Below the pieces are notes generated by a model. The model made no database searches, had not been told where the DNA came from, and saw only the letters and a program-made list of their open reading frames with translations. Shown piece by piece: positions 56,092-63,711 of a DNA stretch of 64,000 nucleotides; within the stretch, counting starts at the first letter, position 1; every line of letters begins with the position of its first letter. The position numbers and the translations under genes were made by a program. Source of the DNA: Hamadaea sp013361475. GTDB lineage: Bacteria > Actinomycetota > Actinomycetes > Mycobacteriales > Micromonosporaceae. The stretch is taken from assembly GCF_040654195.1 (NCBI RefSeq), contig NZ_JBFAHM010000014.1, positions 1-64,000 on the forward strand. The letters are read 5' to 3'.

Positions 56092-58791
56092 ATGCGCAGC
56101 ATCTCCCGGCGCCTTGTCGGCGTCGTTGCCGCGGTCGGCCTCGCCGTCGCGGCGGTCGCGATCGCGGCCCAGCCCGCTCAGGCGGCGTACCAGACGGTGG
56201 ACGCGATGGTGCCGGGCGCGCAGGGCGACGATCCCGCGGTCCTGGACACGACCTTGTACCTCCCGGGCGACGGCAAGAGCAAGCATCCAGCCGTGTTGCT
56301 GGCGCACGGGTTCGGGGGGACGAAGCAGTCGGTCGCGCAGGACGCCAAGGATCTCGCCGATCGGGGATACGCCGTCCTCACCTATTCCGCGCGCGGGTTC
56401 GGGCGCAGCACCGGGCACATTCACCTGGACGCCCCGCAGTACGAGGTCAAGGACGCGCAGTTGCTGCTGGACTGGCTGGCCGCGCGTACGGACATCGAAC
56501 TGGACGCCGCCGGTGACCCGAAGGTCGGCGTGGTCGGCGGCTCCTACGGCGGCGGGCTGGCGTTGCTGCTGGCGGCGTACGACCAGCGGGTGGACGCGAT
56601 CGTGCCGATGATCACCTGGAACGACCTGAACACGGCGCTCGTGCCGAACGGCGTGTTCAAGCAGGCCTGGGCGGGCGTCTTCTTCGCCGGCGGCGCTGCC
56701 GCGACGGGCACTTCCGCGATGGGCGCGCCGACTCTGGGCGCCGGGGCGGGCGATCCCGCGTGTGGGCGGTGGGCCGCCGACGTGTGCGCGGCGTACCTCA
56801 AGATCGCGACGACCGGCGTCCTCGACGACCAGACGAAAGCGCTGCTCGGCGACCGCAGCCCGGCCGGTGTGCTGAACCGGATCAAGGCGCCGACGTTGCT
56901 CGTCCAAGGCGAGGCGGACACGCTCTTCCCGTTGTCGGAGGCCGACGCCAACGCCCGGGGCATCACCGGCGCTCCCGTCCGCGTCGCCTGGTACACCGGC
57001 GGGCACGACGGCGGCGAAGGACCGCAGTCCGATCAGGACCGAGTCAAGTTCCTCATGCTGCAATGGCTCGATCACTACGTCCGCGGCGAGGGCGACGCCC
57101 CGTCGACGAGCTTCACCTACTCCCGGGTCACCGGCCTCGACGCCGTCGAGCGGGGACGCCTCGCGACCGGGTACTCCGTGGACGCGTACCCGGGGATGGG
57201 GGGCGACGCGACGACCACCGTCGAGCTGAGCGGCCGGGCGCAGGAGATCGCCAGCCCGCCCAACGGGTCGCCCGCCGCAATCTCCTCGCTGCCCGGTGCC
57301 GGGGCGGCGGCGTCGCTGTTGAGCAGCCTCTCCACCGATGTGCCCGGCCAGCACGCCCGGTTCGAGACCCAGCCGATCACTGGCGGGCTGACGATCGTCG
57401 GCTCGCCGAAGGTCGGGATCAAGGTGGCCTCGCCGACCGGCGAGGCGACGGTCTTCGTCAAGCTCTACGACGTCGCCCCCGACGGCACGGCGACCCTGGA
57501 CAACGGGCTGCTCACGCCATTACGGCTCACCGGCCTGCCGAAGACCCTCGCGGAGGCGCAACCGGTCGAGGTCACCCTCCCCGGCGTCGTGCACCGGGTC
57601 GAGGACGGCAACCGGCTGCGTCTCGTCGTCGCCACCGCCGACCAGGCATACCTGGGCCCGGTCGACCCGGTCACCTACTCGGTGGACCTTGCCGCGGCCC
57701 AGCTCGCGCTGCCCACCGTCGACGGCACGCCGATCCAGACCTCCGAGGCGCTGTGGGTGTGGGTGCTCGTCGGCCTGGTCGCCGCCCTGGTCATCGGGGT
57801 GGTCGCGGCCGTCGTCATCGCCCGCGTCCGCGGTCGGCGCAAGGAACAGACGATCACCAGCGAGTACGCCGACACGCCGCTGTCGGTCAAGGGACTGCGC
57901 AAGACGTACGGGAAGTTCGTGGCGGTCGACGAGATCAGCTTCACCGTCGAACGGGGTCAGGTCGTCGGCCTCCTCGGCCCGAACGGGGCCGGCAAGACGA
58001 CCAGCCTCCGGGTGCTCATGGGGCTGACCCAGGCGACCGCCGGCGACGTGCTGATCTTCGGGCACCGGCTGGCCCCGGGCGCGCCGGTGCTCTCCCGCAT
58101 CGGGGCGCTCGTCGAAGGGCCCGGTTTCCTGCCGCACCTCACCGGTGAGCAGAACCTGCGGGCGTACTGGCGGGCCACCGGCCGGCCGTGGGAGGACGCC
58201 CGGTTCACCGAGGCGCTGGCGATCGCCGGGCTCGGCGACGCGATCCACCGCCGGGTCAAGACCTACTCACACGGCATGCGGCAGCGGCTGGCCGTCGCCC
58301 AGGCCATGCTCGGCCTGCCCGAACTCCTGGTGCTCGACGAGCCGACGGACGGGCTCGACCCGCCACAGATCGCCGAGATGCGCCGGGTCCTCCAGCGGTA
58401 CGCGGTGGACGGTCGGGCGGTCCTCGTCTCCAGCCACCTGCTGGCCGAGGTCGAGCAAACCTGCACCCACGCCGTCGTCGTCCACAAGGGCCGGGTGGTG
58501 GCCTCGGGCCGGGTCGACGAGATCGTCGGCGACACTCCGACGACGCAGTTCGAGGTGACCGACCTCGACCTGGCCCAGAAGGTGCTGGACCGGGTGGACG
58601 GCATTGCCGGGTACGCCGTCGACGGCGAGCGCACGCTGGTCGCCGACCTGGGCGGGGTGCCCCGCACGGAGGCGGTCGCCGCCCTGGTCCGAGCCGGGGT
58701 CGGCGTCGACCGGGTGACTCCGCGACGGCGGCTCGAAGACGCGTTCCTCGCCCTCGTCGGCGACTCGACGGCAGGAAGTGGAGACCGATGA
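56092..58791 (+). CDS. fusion: secreted S15/CocE-type hydrolase + membrane helix + ABC ATPase
   Basis: An 899-aa single chain. Residues 1-32 are a signal peptide (RRLVGVVAAVGLAVAAVAIA). Residues 40-330 are an alpha/beta hydrolase with nucleophile Ser151 (VGGSYGGG), Asp276 (GEADTLFP) and His305 (GGHDGGEG); about 430-545 resembles the X-Pro dipeptidyl-peptidase C-terminal beta domain. Helix 553-580 is followed by RVRGRRK, placing the rest inside: an ABC ATPase (Walker A near 629 GPNGAGKTTSLR; signature YSHGMRQRLAVA; Walker B LLVLDEPTDGLDPP). The ATPase pairs with the next gene, which overlaps by 4 nt. Apparently leaderless (TACGGT-N7-ATG). No frameshift is seen. Confidence 0.88.
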   Translation: MRSISRRLVGVVAAVGLAVAAVAIAAQPAQAAYQTVDAMVPGAQGDDPAVLDTTLYLPGDGKSKHPAVLLAHGFGGTKQSVAQDAKDLADRGYAVLTYSARGFGRSTGHIHLDAPQYEVKDAQLLLDWLAARTDIELDAAGDPKVGVVGGSYGGGLALLLAAYDQRVDAIVPMITWNDLNTALVPNGVFKQAWAGVFFAGGAAATGTSAMGAPTLGAGAGDPACGRWAADVCAAYLKIATTGVLDDQTKALLGDRSPAGVLNRIKAPTLLVQGEADTLFPLSEADANARGITGAPVRVAWYTGGHDGGEGPQSDQDRVKFLMLQWLDHYVRGEGDAPSTSFTYSRVTGLDAVERGRLATGYSVDAYPGMGGDATTTVELSGRAQEIASPPNGSPAAISSLPGAGAAASLLSSLSTDVPGQHARFETQPITGGLTIVGSPKVGIKVASPTGEATVFVKLYDVAPDGTATLDNGLLTPLRLTGLPKTLAEAQPVEVTLPGVVHRVEDGNRLRLVVATADQAYLGPVDPVTYSVDLAAAQLALPTVDGTPIQTSEALWVWVLVGLVAALVIGVVAAVVIARVRGRRKEQTITSEYADTPLSVKGLRKTYGKFVAVDEISFTVERGQVVGLLGPNGAGKTTSLRVLMGLTQATAGDVLIFGHRLAPGAPVLSRIGALVEGPGFLPHLTGEQNLRAYWRATGRPWEDARFTEALAIAGLGDAIHRRVKTYSHGMRQRLAVAQAMLGLPELLVLDEPTDGLDPPQIAEMRRVLQRYAVDGRAVLVSSHLLAEVEQTCTHAVVVHKGRVVASGRVDEIVGDTPTTQFEVTDLDLAQKVLDRVDGIAGYAVDGERTLVADLGGVPRTEAVAALVRAGVGVDRVTPRRRLEDAFLALVGDSTAGSGDR

Positions 58792-59663
58792 GCACGCTCA
58801 CCCTGCAAGGCGCGGCCGAAGGCTACAACGCGCACCGGACGCTGACCGTCGGCTCCGAGTGGGGCCGGCAATGGCGCCGCCGGCGTACGCAGTTGGCGCT
58901 CGGCTTCATGGTCCTGCTCCCGCTGATCCTGCTGATCGCGTTCGAGTTCGGCTCCGACTCCTCCGACGAGGGCGGCGGCGGCCGTGGCCAGTTCTCGGCG
59001 CTCGTCGACGTCGCCACCGCCGGTGGACTGAACTTCGCGCTCTTCACCCTGTTCGTCAGCTCGGGCTTCCTGCTGGTGGTGGTGGTCGCCCTGTTCTGCG
59101 GCGACACCGTCGCGAGCGAGGCGAGCTGGGGAAGTCTGCGCTACCTGCTGGCGATCCCCGTGCCCCGGGCCCGGCTGCTCGGCGTCAAACTGACCGTCGC
59201 CCTCGGCTACTGCGCGCTCGCCATGCTGACCCTGCTGGCCACGGCGCTCGCCGTCGGCACCCTCCGCTACGGCTGGCATCCGCTGCGCTCCGGACTCGCC
59301 GCCGACATCCCGGCCGGCGAAGGTCTCGTCCGGCTGCTCGCCGTCACCGGCTATCTCGGGCTCTCGCTGCTGGTCGTGGCCGGGCTGGCGTTCCTGCTGT
59401 CGACGCTGACCGATGCCCCGCTCGGCGCGGTGGGCGGGGCGGTGCTGCTCTACATCGTGTCCAGCATCCTCAACCAGATCACCGCGCTCGGCGGCCTCCG
59501 GAACCTGCTGCCGACCCACTACAGCCAGGCGTACCTGGGCCTGCTGACGACGCCGGTGCAGGTGGACGACGCGGTCAAGGGCGCGATCTCGGCCTTGGCG
59601 TACGCCGCGATCTTCTGGATCGCCGCGTGGGTCCGCTTCCTCCGCAAGGACGTCACCTCATGA
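58788..59663 (+). CDS. ABC-2 type exporter permease (partner of the fusion ATPase)
   Basis: A 291-aa membrane protein: an amphipathic N-terminus with RRRRTQ, then six helices (LALGFMVLLPLILLIAFEFG first), a Gly-rich loop (SSDEGGGGRGQ), and DTVASEASWGSLRYLLAIPV as coupling segment. Translation is coupled to the fusion protein (ATGA). Together they form a two-gene exporter whose ATPase subunit carries an extracellular hydrolase. Confidence 0.87.
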   Translation: MSTLTLQGAAEGYNAHRTLTVGSEWGRQWRRRRTQLALGFMVLLPLILLIAFEFGSDSSDEGGGGRGQFSALVDVATAGGLNFALFTLFVSSGFLLVVVVALFCGDTVASEASWGSLRYLLAIPVPRARLLGVKLTVALGYCALAMLTLLATALAVGTLRYGWHPLRSGLAADIPAGEGLVRLLAVTGYLGLSLLVVAGLAFLLSTLTDAPLGAVGGAVLLYIVSSILNQITALGGLRNLLPTHYSQAYLGLLTTPVQVDDAVKGAISALAYAAIFWIAAWVRFLRKDVTS

Positions 59664-59761
59664 TCGTCTAGTGACACGGATGGTGAGAGTCACATCTCAG
59701 GGCGTGGAACCTGGTCGCCGCACGGATCATGGTTCTGCTTAACTGGCAGCACAACCGAATA

Positions 59762-59879
59762 CCTCATCCAGAGGAGCAGAGGGACACGGCCCGATGAAGC
59801 TCCGGCAACCCCTGACCCAGCCTTGAGCTGCGGCGGTAGGTGCCAACTCCGTCCGGAATCAACCCGGGAAGATGAGAGG
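59762..59879 (+). promoter_or_regulatory. SAM-I (S-box) riboswitch upstream of threonine synthase
   Basis: The sequence carries the S-box landmarks in order: P1 5' strand CTCATC (59763-59768), AGAGGAGCAGAGGGA, kink-turn and core GGCCCGATGAAGCTCCGGCAACC, GGTGCCAACTCC, and GGGAAGATGAG closing P1 (59871-59876). S-adenosylmethionine binding stabilises P1. The P1 3' strand runs into the ribosome binding site of thrC, and no terminator hairpin follows, so control is probably translational. The 98 bp upstream hold only the promoter region. Confidence 0.85.
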
Positions 59880-59889
59880 AAAGATCCTC

Positions 59890-61152
59890 ATGACTGTGCT
59901 TGGCACGGCTTCACCCGCCCGCAACCTCGTCTGTCGCGCTTGCGGTGCGACTTTCCCCCTCGCGGCTCAGCACGCGTGTTTCGAATGCTTCGGACCCCTC
60001 GAAGTCGCGTACGACATCGAAGCCTTGAAGCAGGTGACCCGCGAGCAGATCGAGGCGGGCCCGAACAACATCTGGCGCTACGCCGGCCTGCTGCCCGCGG
60101 GCCAGGACGAGGCCGCGCGGGTGACCTTGAACCCCGGGCTCACGCCGCTCGTGCGCGCGGACCTGCTGGCCGCGGAGCTGGGGATCACCGGCGGCCTGTG
60201 GATCAAGGACGACTCGGCCAACCCCACCCATTCGTTCAAGGACCGCGTCGTCTCGGTCGCGCTCAGCGCGGCGAAAGCCCTGGGCTTCCAGCGGTACGCC
60301 TGCGCGTCGACCGGCAACCTCGCGAACTCGGTCGCCGCGCACGCCGCTCGCGCCGGTGTCCCGTCGGTGGTGTTCGTGCCGTACGACCTGGAGCCCGGCA
60401 AGATCGTGACAACCGCCGTCTACGGCGGTGACCTGGTCGCCATCGAGGGTTCCTACGACGACGTCAACCGGCTGTGCTCGGAGCTGGTCGAGACCGACGA
60501 GTTTGAGGACACCGCGTTCGTCAACGTCAACGTCCGCCCGTTCTACGCGGAGGGTTCGAAGACCCTGGGCTATGAGGTCGCCGAGCAGCTCGGCTGGCGG
60601 ATCCCGGCGCAGGTCGTCATCCCCATGGCCTCAGGCGAGCTGCTGACCAAGATCGACAAGGCGTTCGAGGAGCTGGTCGAGATCGGCCTCGTCGAAGCGC
60701 CCGCCGAGGGCTGGACGGTCTTCGGCGCGCAGTCGGCCGGCTGCAACCCGATCGCGCTGGCTCTTCACAACGACACCGACGAGATCCAGCCCCAGAAGCC
60801 GACCGGCATCGCCAAGTCACTCAACATCGGCGACCCGGCCGCCGGCCCGTACGCCTTGGAGTCCGTGCGCCGCACGGGCGGCTGGATGGAGTACGCCGAC
60901 GACGACGAGATCCGCGACGGCATCCGGCTGCTGGCCCGGACGACCGGCGTGTTCGCCGAGACGGCCGGCGGCGTGACCACGGCCTGCCTCGTCAAGCTCG
61001 TCAAGAGCGGTCGCCTCGACCCCACCAAGGAGACGGTGGTCTTCAACACCGGCGAGGGCCTGAAGACCATCGACGCCGTCGCCGAGCAGGTCGGGCCGAC
61101 CTACCGGGTGAAGCCGTCGCTCAAGGCCGCCAAAGAGGCCGGCCTCCTCTAA
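59890..61152 (+). CDS. thrC: threonine synthase
   Basis: A 420-aa PLP enzyme converting O-phosphohomoserine to threonine. The N-terminus has CRACGATF...HACFECFG, a rubredoxin-like Cys4 pattern typical of this subgroup; Lys117 in NPTHSFKDRVV binds PLP, and ACASTGNLANSVAAHAARAG is the phosphate/substrate loop. ATG 59890 follows GAGAGGA by 9 nt; the ATG at 59872 lies inside the riboswitch P1. The gene stands alone, without thrB or hom beside it. Confidence 0.95.
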   Translation: MTVLGTASPARNLVCRACGATFPLAAQHACFECFGPLEVAYDIEALKQVTREQIEAGPNNIWRYAGLLPAGQDEAARVTLNPGLTPLVRADLLAAELGITGGLWIKDDSANPTHSFKDRVVSVALSAAKALGFQRYACASTGNLANSVAAHAARAGVPSVVFVPYDLEPGKIVTTAVYGGDLVAIEGSYDDVNRLCSELVETDEFEDTAFVNVNVRPFYAEGSKTLGYEVAEQLGWRIPAQVVIPMASGELLTKIDKAFEELVEIGLVEAPAEGWTVFGAQSAGCNPIALALHNDTDEIQPQKPTGIAKSLNIGDPAAGPYALESVRRTGGWMEYADDDEIRDGIRLLARTTGVFAETAGGVTTACLVKLVKSGRLDPTKETVVFNTGEGLKTIDAVAEQVGPTYRVKPSLKAAKEAGLL

Positions 61153-61246
61153 CGCTGCCCCCTTTGAGCGCTGCCCCCTTGGGCGCTGCCCCCTTTGAGC
61201 GCTGCCCCCTTTGGGCGCTGCCTCCTTTGGGCGCCGCCCCTTTGGG
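61153..61246. repeat. 15-16 bp tandem repeat after thrC
   Basis: Six head-to-tail units of CGCTGCCCCCTTTGRG (15-16 bp each) start at the base after the thrC stop and run into repeat R1f. The units are not a multiple of three throughout and encode nothing plausible. Confidence 0.85.
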
Positions 61247-61310
61247 CGCTGGATCAGGGTTCTCGGTCGAATCTTGAGCCAAGATTCGACCCGGAACCCT
61301 GATCCAGCGC
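61246..61310. repeat. 65-bp GATC palindrome, family R1 copy f
   Basis: GCGCTGGATCAGGG at 61246 with its complement ending at 61310. The left arm begins with the same GCGCTG that starts each tandem unit before it. After it, 61311-61433 holds G-rich sequence and no gene. Confidence 0.9.
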
Positions 61311-61433
61311 GTACGGGAGCCGAGCGGCGGGAGCCGCGGGGGGAGCCGAGCGGGGGACCCGCGCGGGGCGGGCCGCGCGGGGAGCCCGGGAAAACCGGGT
61401 GCGGGTACGCCCGCAGTGGGCCACGCTGAGGGC

Positions 61434-62459
61434 ATGAGTCTGCAGATCACCCCCGTGAACCCCAGCGATCCCAGTTCGCTTGATCAATACCTTGTGGCCG
61501 CGACGGTCCTCCATAAACACGAAACGCCCGCGTTTCCGCCACCGACGCGCCGGAATCTCGAGCGAATGTTCGACCATCCCTGGCCGGGCACCGTCCAGGA
61601 GACTTACGTCGCGCTGGCCGCCGGCGAGGTCGTCGGCTTCCTCAACGTCGAGCACTACACCGAGGACAACCTCGACAAGGCGAACGTCGAGATCGGCGTC
61701 TCCCCGGCGCACCGGCGGCGCGGCTTCGGCCGTGAGCTGCTCGCCTTCGGCGAGGAGCGGGCGCGCGATCTCGGAAAGAAGACGGTCAACAGCCACTCCG
61801 CGTGGACGCTGCCCGAGCTGAACCTCGTCGCCCCCGATGAAGACGGCCCGGCGTTCGCTCGAGCCATGGGCTATCGCGACGCGTTGCCCGAGGTCAACCG
61901 GGTCCTCGACCTCTCGACCGTCGACGAGTCCGCCCTCGACGAGATGCTCGCCCATGCCCGGGCGAAGGCCGACGGCTATCGCCTGATCCGGTGGAACGAC
62001 CCCACTCCCGACGACATCGTCCACGACATCGCGTACCTGGATGGGCGCCTGCTCGCCGACGCCCCGATGGGCGACACCGGCTGGGAGCCGATGAACGTCG
62101 ACGCCGAGCGCATTCGCCGGACCGAGGAGGCCATCATCGCCCGTGGCCGGACCAGCTTCCACACCGCGATGGTGCACGAGGAGACCGGCCGAGTCGTCGC
62201 CTGGACGACGATCAACGCCGACGACCAGTGTGAGTGGCACGGCTGGCAGCAGATCACCATCGTCGATCCCGATCACCGGGGTCACCGTCTCGGCGCCCTC
62301 GTCAAGGTCGAGAACCTGCGGTGGTACCGCGAGGAGAACCCGAAGGTCACCCGGATCGACACCTTCAACGCGGCCGAGAACAGCTACATGATCTCGATCA
62401 ACGAGCAGATGGGCTTCCGCCCGCAGTACGCCTTCCAGAACTGGCGTAAGGACTTCTGA
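61434..62459 (+). CDS. tandem GNAT N-acetyltransferase
   Basis: A 341-aa protein with two GNAT folds: domain 1 has VEIGVSPAHRRRGFGRELL (acetyl-CoA loop RRRGFG), domain 2 has ITIVDPDHRGHRLGALVKVE and the terminal NSYMISINEQMGFRPQYAFQ. Tandem GNATs of this size in actinomycetes include mycothiol-synthase-like and aminoglycoside-type enzymes; the substrate is unknown. ATG 61434 has CACGCT 6 nt upstream and also a weak GAGGG. Confidence 0.85.
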   Translation: MSLQITPVNPSDPSSLDQYLVAATVLHKHETPAFPPPTRRNLERMFDHPWPGTVQETYVALAAGEVVGFLNVEHYTEDNLDKANVEIGVSPAHRRRGFGRELLAFGEERARDLGKKTVNSHSAWTLPELNLVAPDEDGPAFARAMGYRDALPEVNRVLDLSTVDESALDEMLAHARAKADGYRLIRWNDPTPDDIVHDIAYLDGRLLADAPMGDTGWEPMNVDAERIRRTEEAIIARGRTSFHTAMVHEETGRVVAWTTINADDQCEWHGWQQITIVDPDHRGHRLGALVKVENLRWYREENPKVTRIDTFNAAENSYMISINEQMGFRPQYAFQNWRKDF

Positions 62460-62474
62460 GTCGCGACGCGTGTC

Positions 62475-62500
62475 GGGTACGCCCTGAGCTGGGCGTACCC
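62475..62500 (+). terminator. hairpin terminator after the GNAT gene
   Basis: GGGTACGCCC (62475-62484), 6-nt loop, GGGCGTACCC (62491-62500): a perfect 10-bp stem 15 nt after the stop. No T-run follows, and the next start codon is 14 nt away, so it might instead influence that gene. Confidence 0.6.
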
Positions 62501-62514
62501 GGCATCATGAGGCC

Positions 62515-63279
62515 ATGATCAAGCGGGGGGTCATGCTGGTCGTGGCGTTCGTCGTGGCGCTGCCGGGGGTGGCGCGGGCGGACGATCCGTTCGAGACTCG
62601 GGTCTACGCGACCCGCGAGGGCCTGATCGGCGAGGTGACCGCGAACGGCCACCGCATCGCGAGCGAGGACCTGTTCGCGGCGCTGCCGTCCCGGCTCGGC
62701 CTGGCCGGCCGTGACCAGGGCAACCGCACCGTCCGCGTCTGCACTACGGCTCGCTGCGTCTTCGTCCCGGTCTGGGACGTCGGCCCGTGGAACACCAAGG
62801 ACGACTACTGGAACGCGAACCGCCAGATGTGGCGGGACCTCCCGCGGGGCAAGCCTGCGGCGGAGGCGGCGTACGTGGACGGCTACAACCGTGGGCGCGA
62901 CGAGTTCGGGCGTACCGTCAGCAATCCCGCGGGCATCGACCTCGCGGACCGCGCCTTCCGCGACGGCCTTCTGCTGCGGGACAACGCCTGGGTCCGCGTG
63001 GCCTTCCTGTGGACGGCCCCCGGTCCGCGCGGCTCGGTCGCCACCGACGGCTCACCCCTGCTGGTCCGCGACAAGCCTTCGCGCGCGGGCGCGGTGGTGG
63101 GGTTCGCCGCCGGTGCCGCGCAGCTCCCCATCTCCTGTCAGATACGCGGAGAGCACATCACCGGGGACGCCGGTGCCACGGATCTGTGGGATCGGGTGGC
63201 GCCCGGGAAGTACGTGTCCCACGCCTTCGTGACCACGGCGGCGGGGTTCACCGCGCCGTCCTGCACACCGGCTCCCTGA
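62515..63279 (+). CDS. secreted RlpA/DPBB-like domain protein with SH3-like C-terminus
   Basis: A 254-aa exported protein. The signal peptide is about 1-22 (IKRGVMLVVAFVVALPGVARA). The middle (CVFVPVWDVGPWNTKDDYWN, GRTVSNPAGIDLADRAFRDG) looks like a double-psi beta-barrel of the RlpA/expansin group, with the conserved Asp in GIDLADRAF; the last 80 residues (SPLLVRDKPSRAGAVVG) resemble a bacterial SH3 domain. It may act on or bind peptidoglycan. CATCAT lies 6 nt before the ATG. It overlaps the convergent small membrane protein gene by 32 nt. Confidence 0.7.
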   Translation: MIKRGVMLVVAFVVALPGVARADDPFETRVYATREGLIGEVTANGHRIASEDLFAALPSRLGLAGRDQGNRTVRVCTTARCVFVPVWDVGPWNTKDDYWNANRQMWRDLPRGKPAAEAAYVDGYNRGRDEFGRTVSNPAGIDLADRAFRDGLLLRDNAWVRVAFLWTAPGPRGSVATDGSPLLVRDKPSRAGAVVGFAAGAAQLPISCQIRGEHITGDAGATDLWDRVAPGKYVSHAFVTTAAGFTAPSCTPAP

Positions 63280-63604
63280 CCGCCCCCGCGCCCTGGCTCA
63301 GCTCAGCCGAACGCGTTTCGAACGCTGGAGCGAGTCGCGGTCGCCTGCGGCCGAGCAGCCGGTCGATTCCCTGCCCGAGCCCGATGAGCGGGAAGGCCGC
63401 TGGCAGGTAGAGCGTCGCCGTCTCCCCGCGGGTGGGTAACCCGTCGTCGACCACCCAACAGCTGAGCACAAGGAACGGGCCGATGCTGAGCAGACCTACG
63501 GCGAGCGTCATGCTGCTCCGGCCCCAGCGTGTCCAGGGGAAGGCCGAGTACGCGGTCGCGGTGATGCCCGCGAGCAGCGCGGCGAGAAGGATCGGACCGA
63601 GCAC
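63248..63604 (-). CDS. small membrane protein, unknown function
   Basis: A 118-aa protein with three hydrophobic segments (LGPILLAALLAGITATAYSA; SSMTLAVGLLSIGPFLVLSC; LYLPAAFPLIGLGQGID) and a basic cytoplasmic tail. The GTG start has TAGCCT about 9 nt upstream. The 32-nt tail overlap with the preceding gene makes the exact C-terminus less certain. No family recognised. Confidence 0.55.
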   Translation of the reverse strand: MLGPILLAALLAGITATAYSAFPWTRWGRSSMTLAVGLLSIGPFLVLSCWVVDDGLPTRGETATLYLPAAFPLIGLGQGIDRLLGRRRPRLAPAFETRSAELSQGAGAVREPVCRTAR

Positions 63605-63644
63605 CTCGGCGGGAGGCTAGGTTCGCCGGGTCGGCGGCTCAGTC

Positions 63645-63705
63645 CGCGGGTGATGCGTTGTGGGGGTGGATGGAGATCCACTAGCCCTCAAACGCATCAC
63701 CCGCG
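63645..63705. repeat. intergenic inverted repeat (15-bp arms)
   Basis: CGCGGGTGATGCGTT (63645-63659) pairs with 63691-63705; inside, TGGAT/ATCCA can form a second stem. It ends 7 nt after the stop of the minus-strand TetR gene. It has the style of the other intergenic hairpins but a different sequence, with no GATC at its ends. Confidence 0.75.
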
Positions 63706-63711
63706 TTGTCC

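Noticed and set aside
59671..59693. CRP-type site GTGAC...GTCAC upstream of the riboswitch
   Set aside because: The half-sites are about 13 bp apart, too far for the 6-bp spacing of CRP sites.
61153..61246. CRISPR or coding tandem array
   Set aside because: Units of 15-16 bp with no spacers, no open frame and no cas genes.
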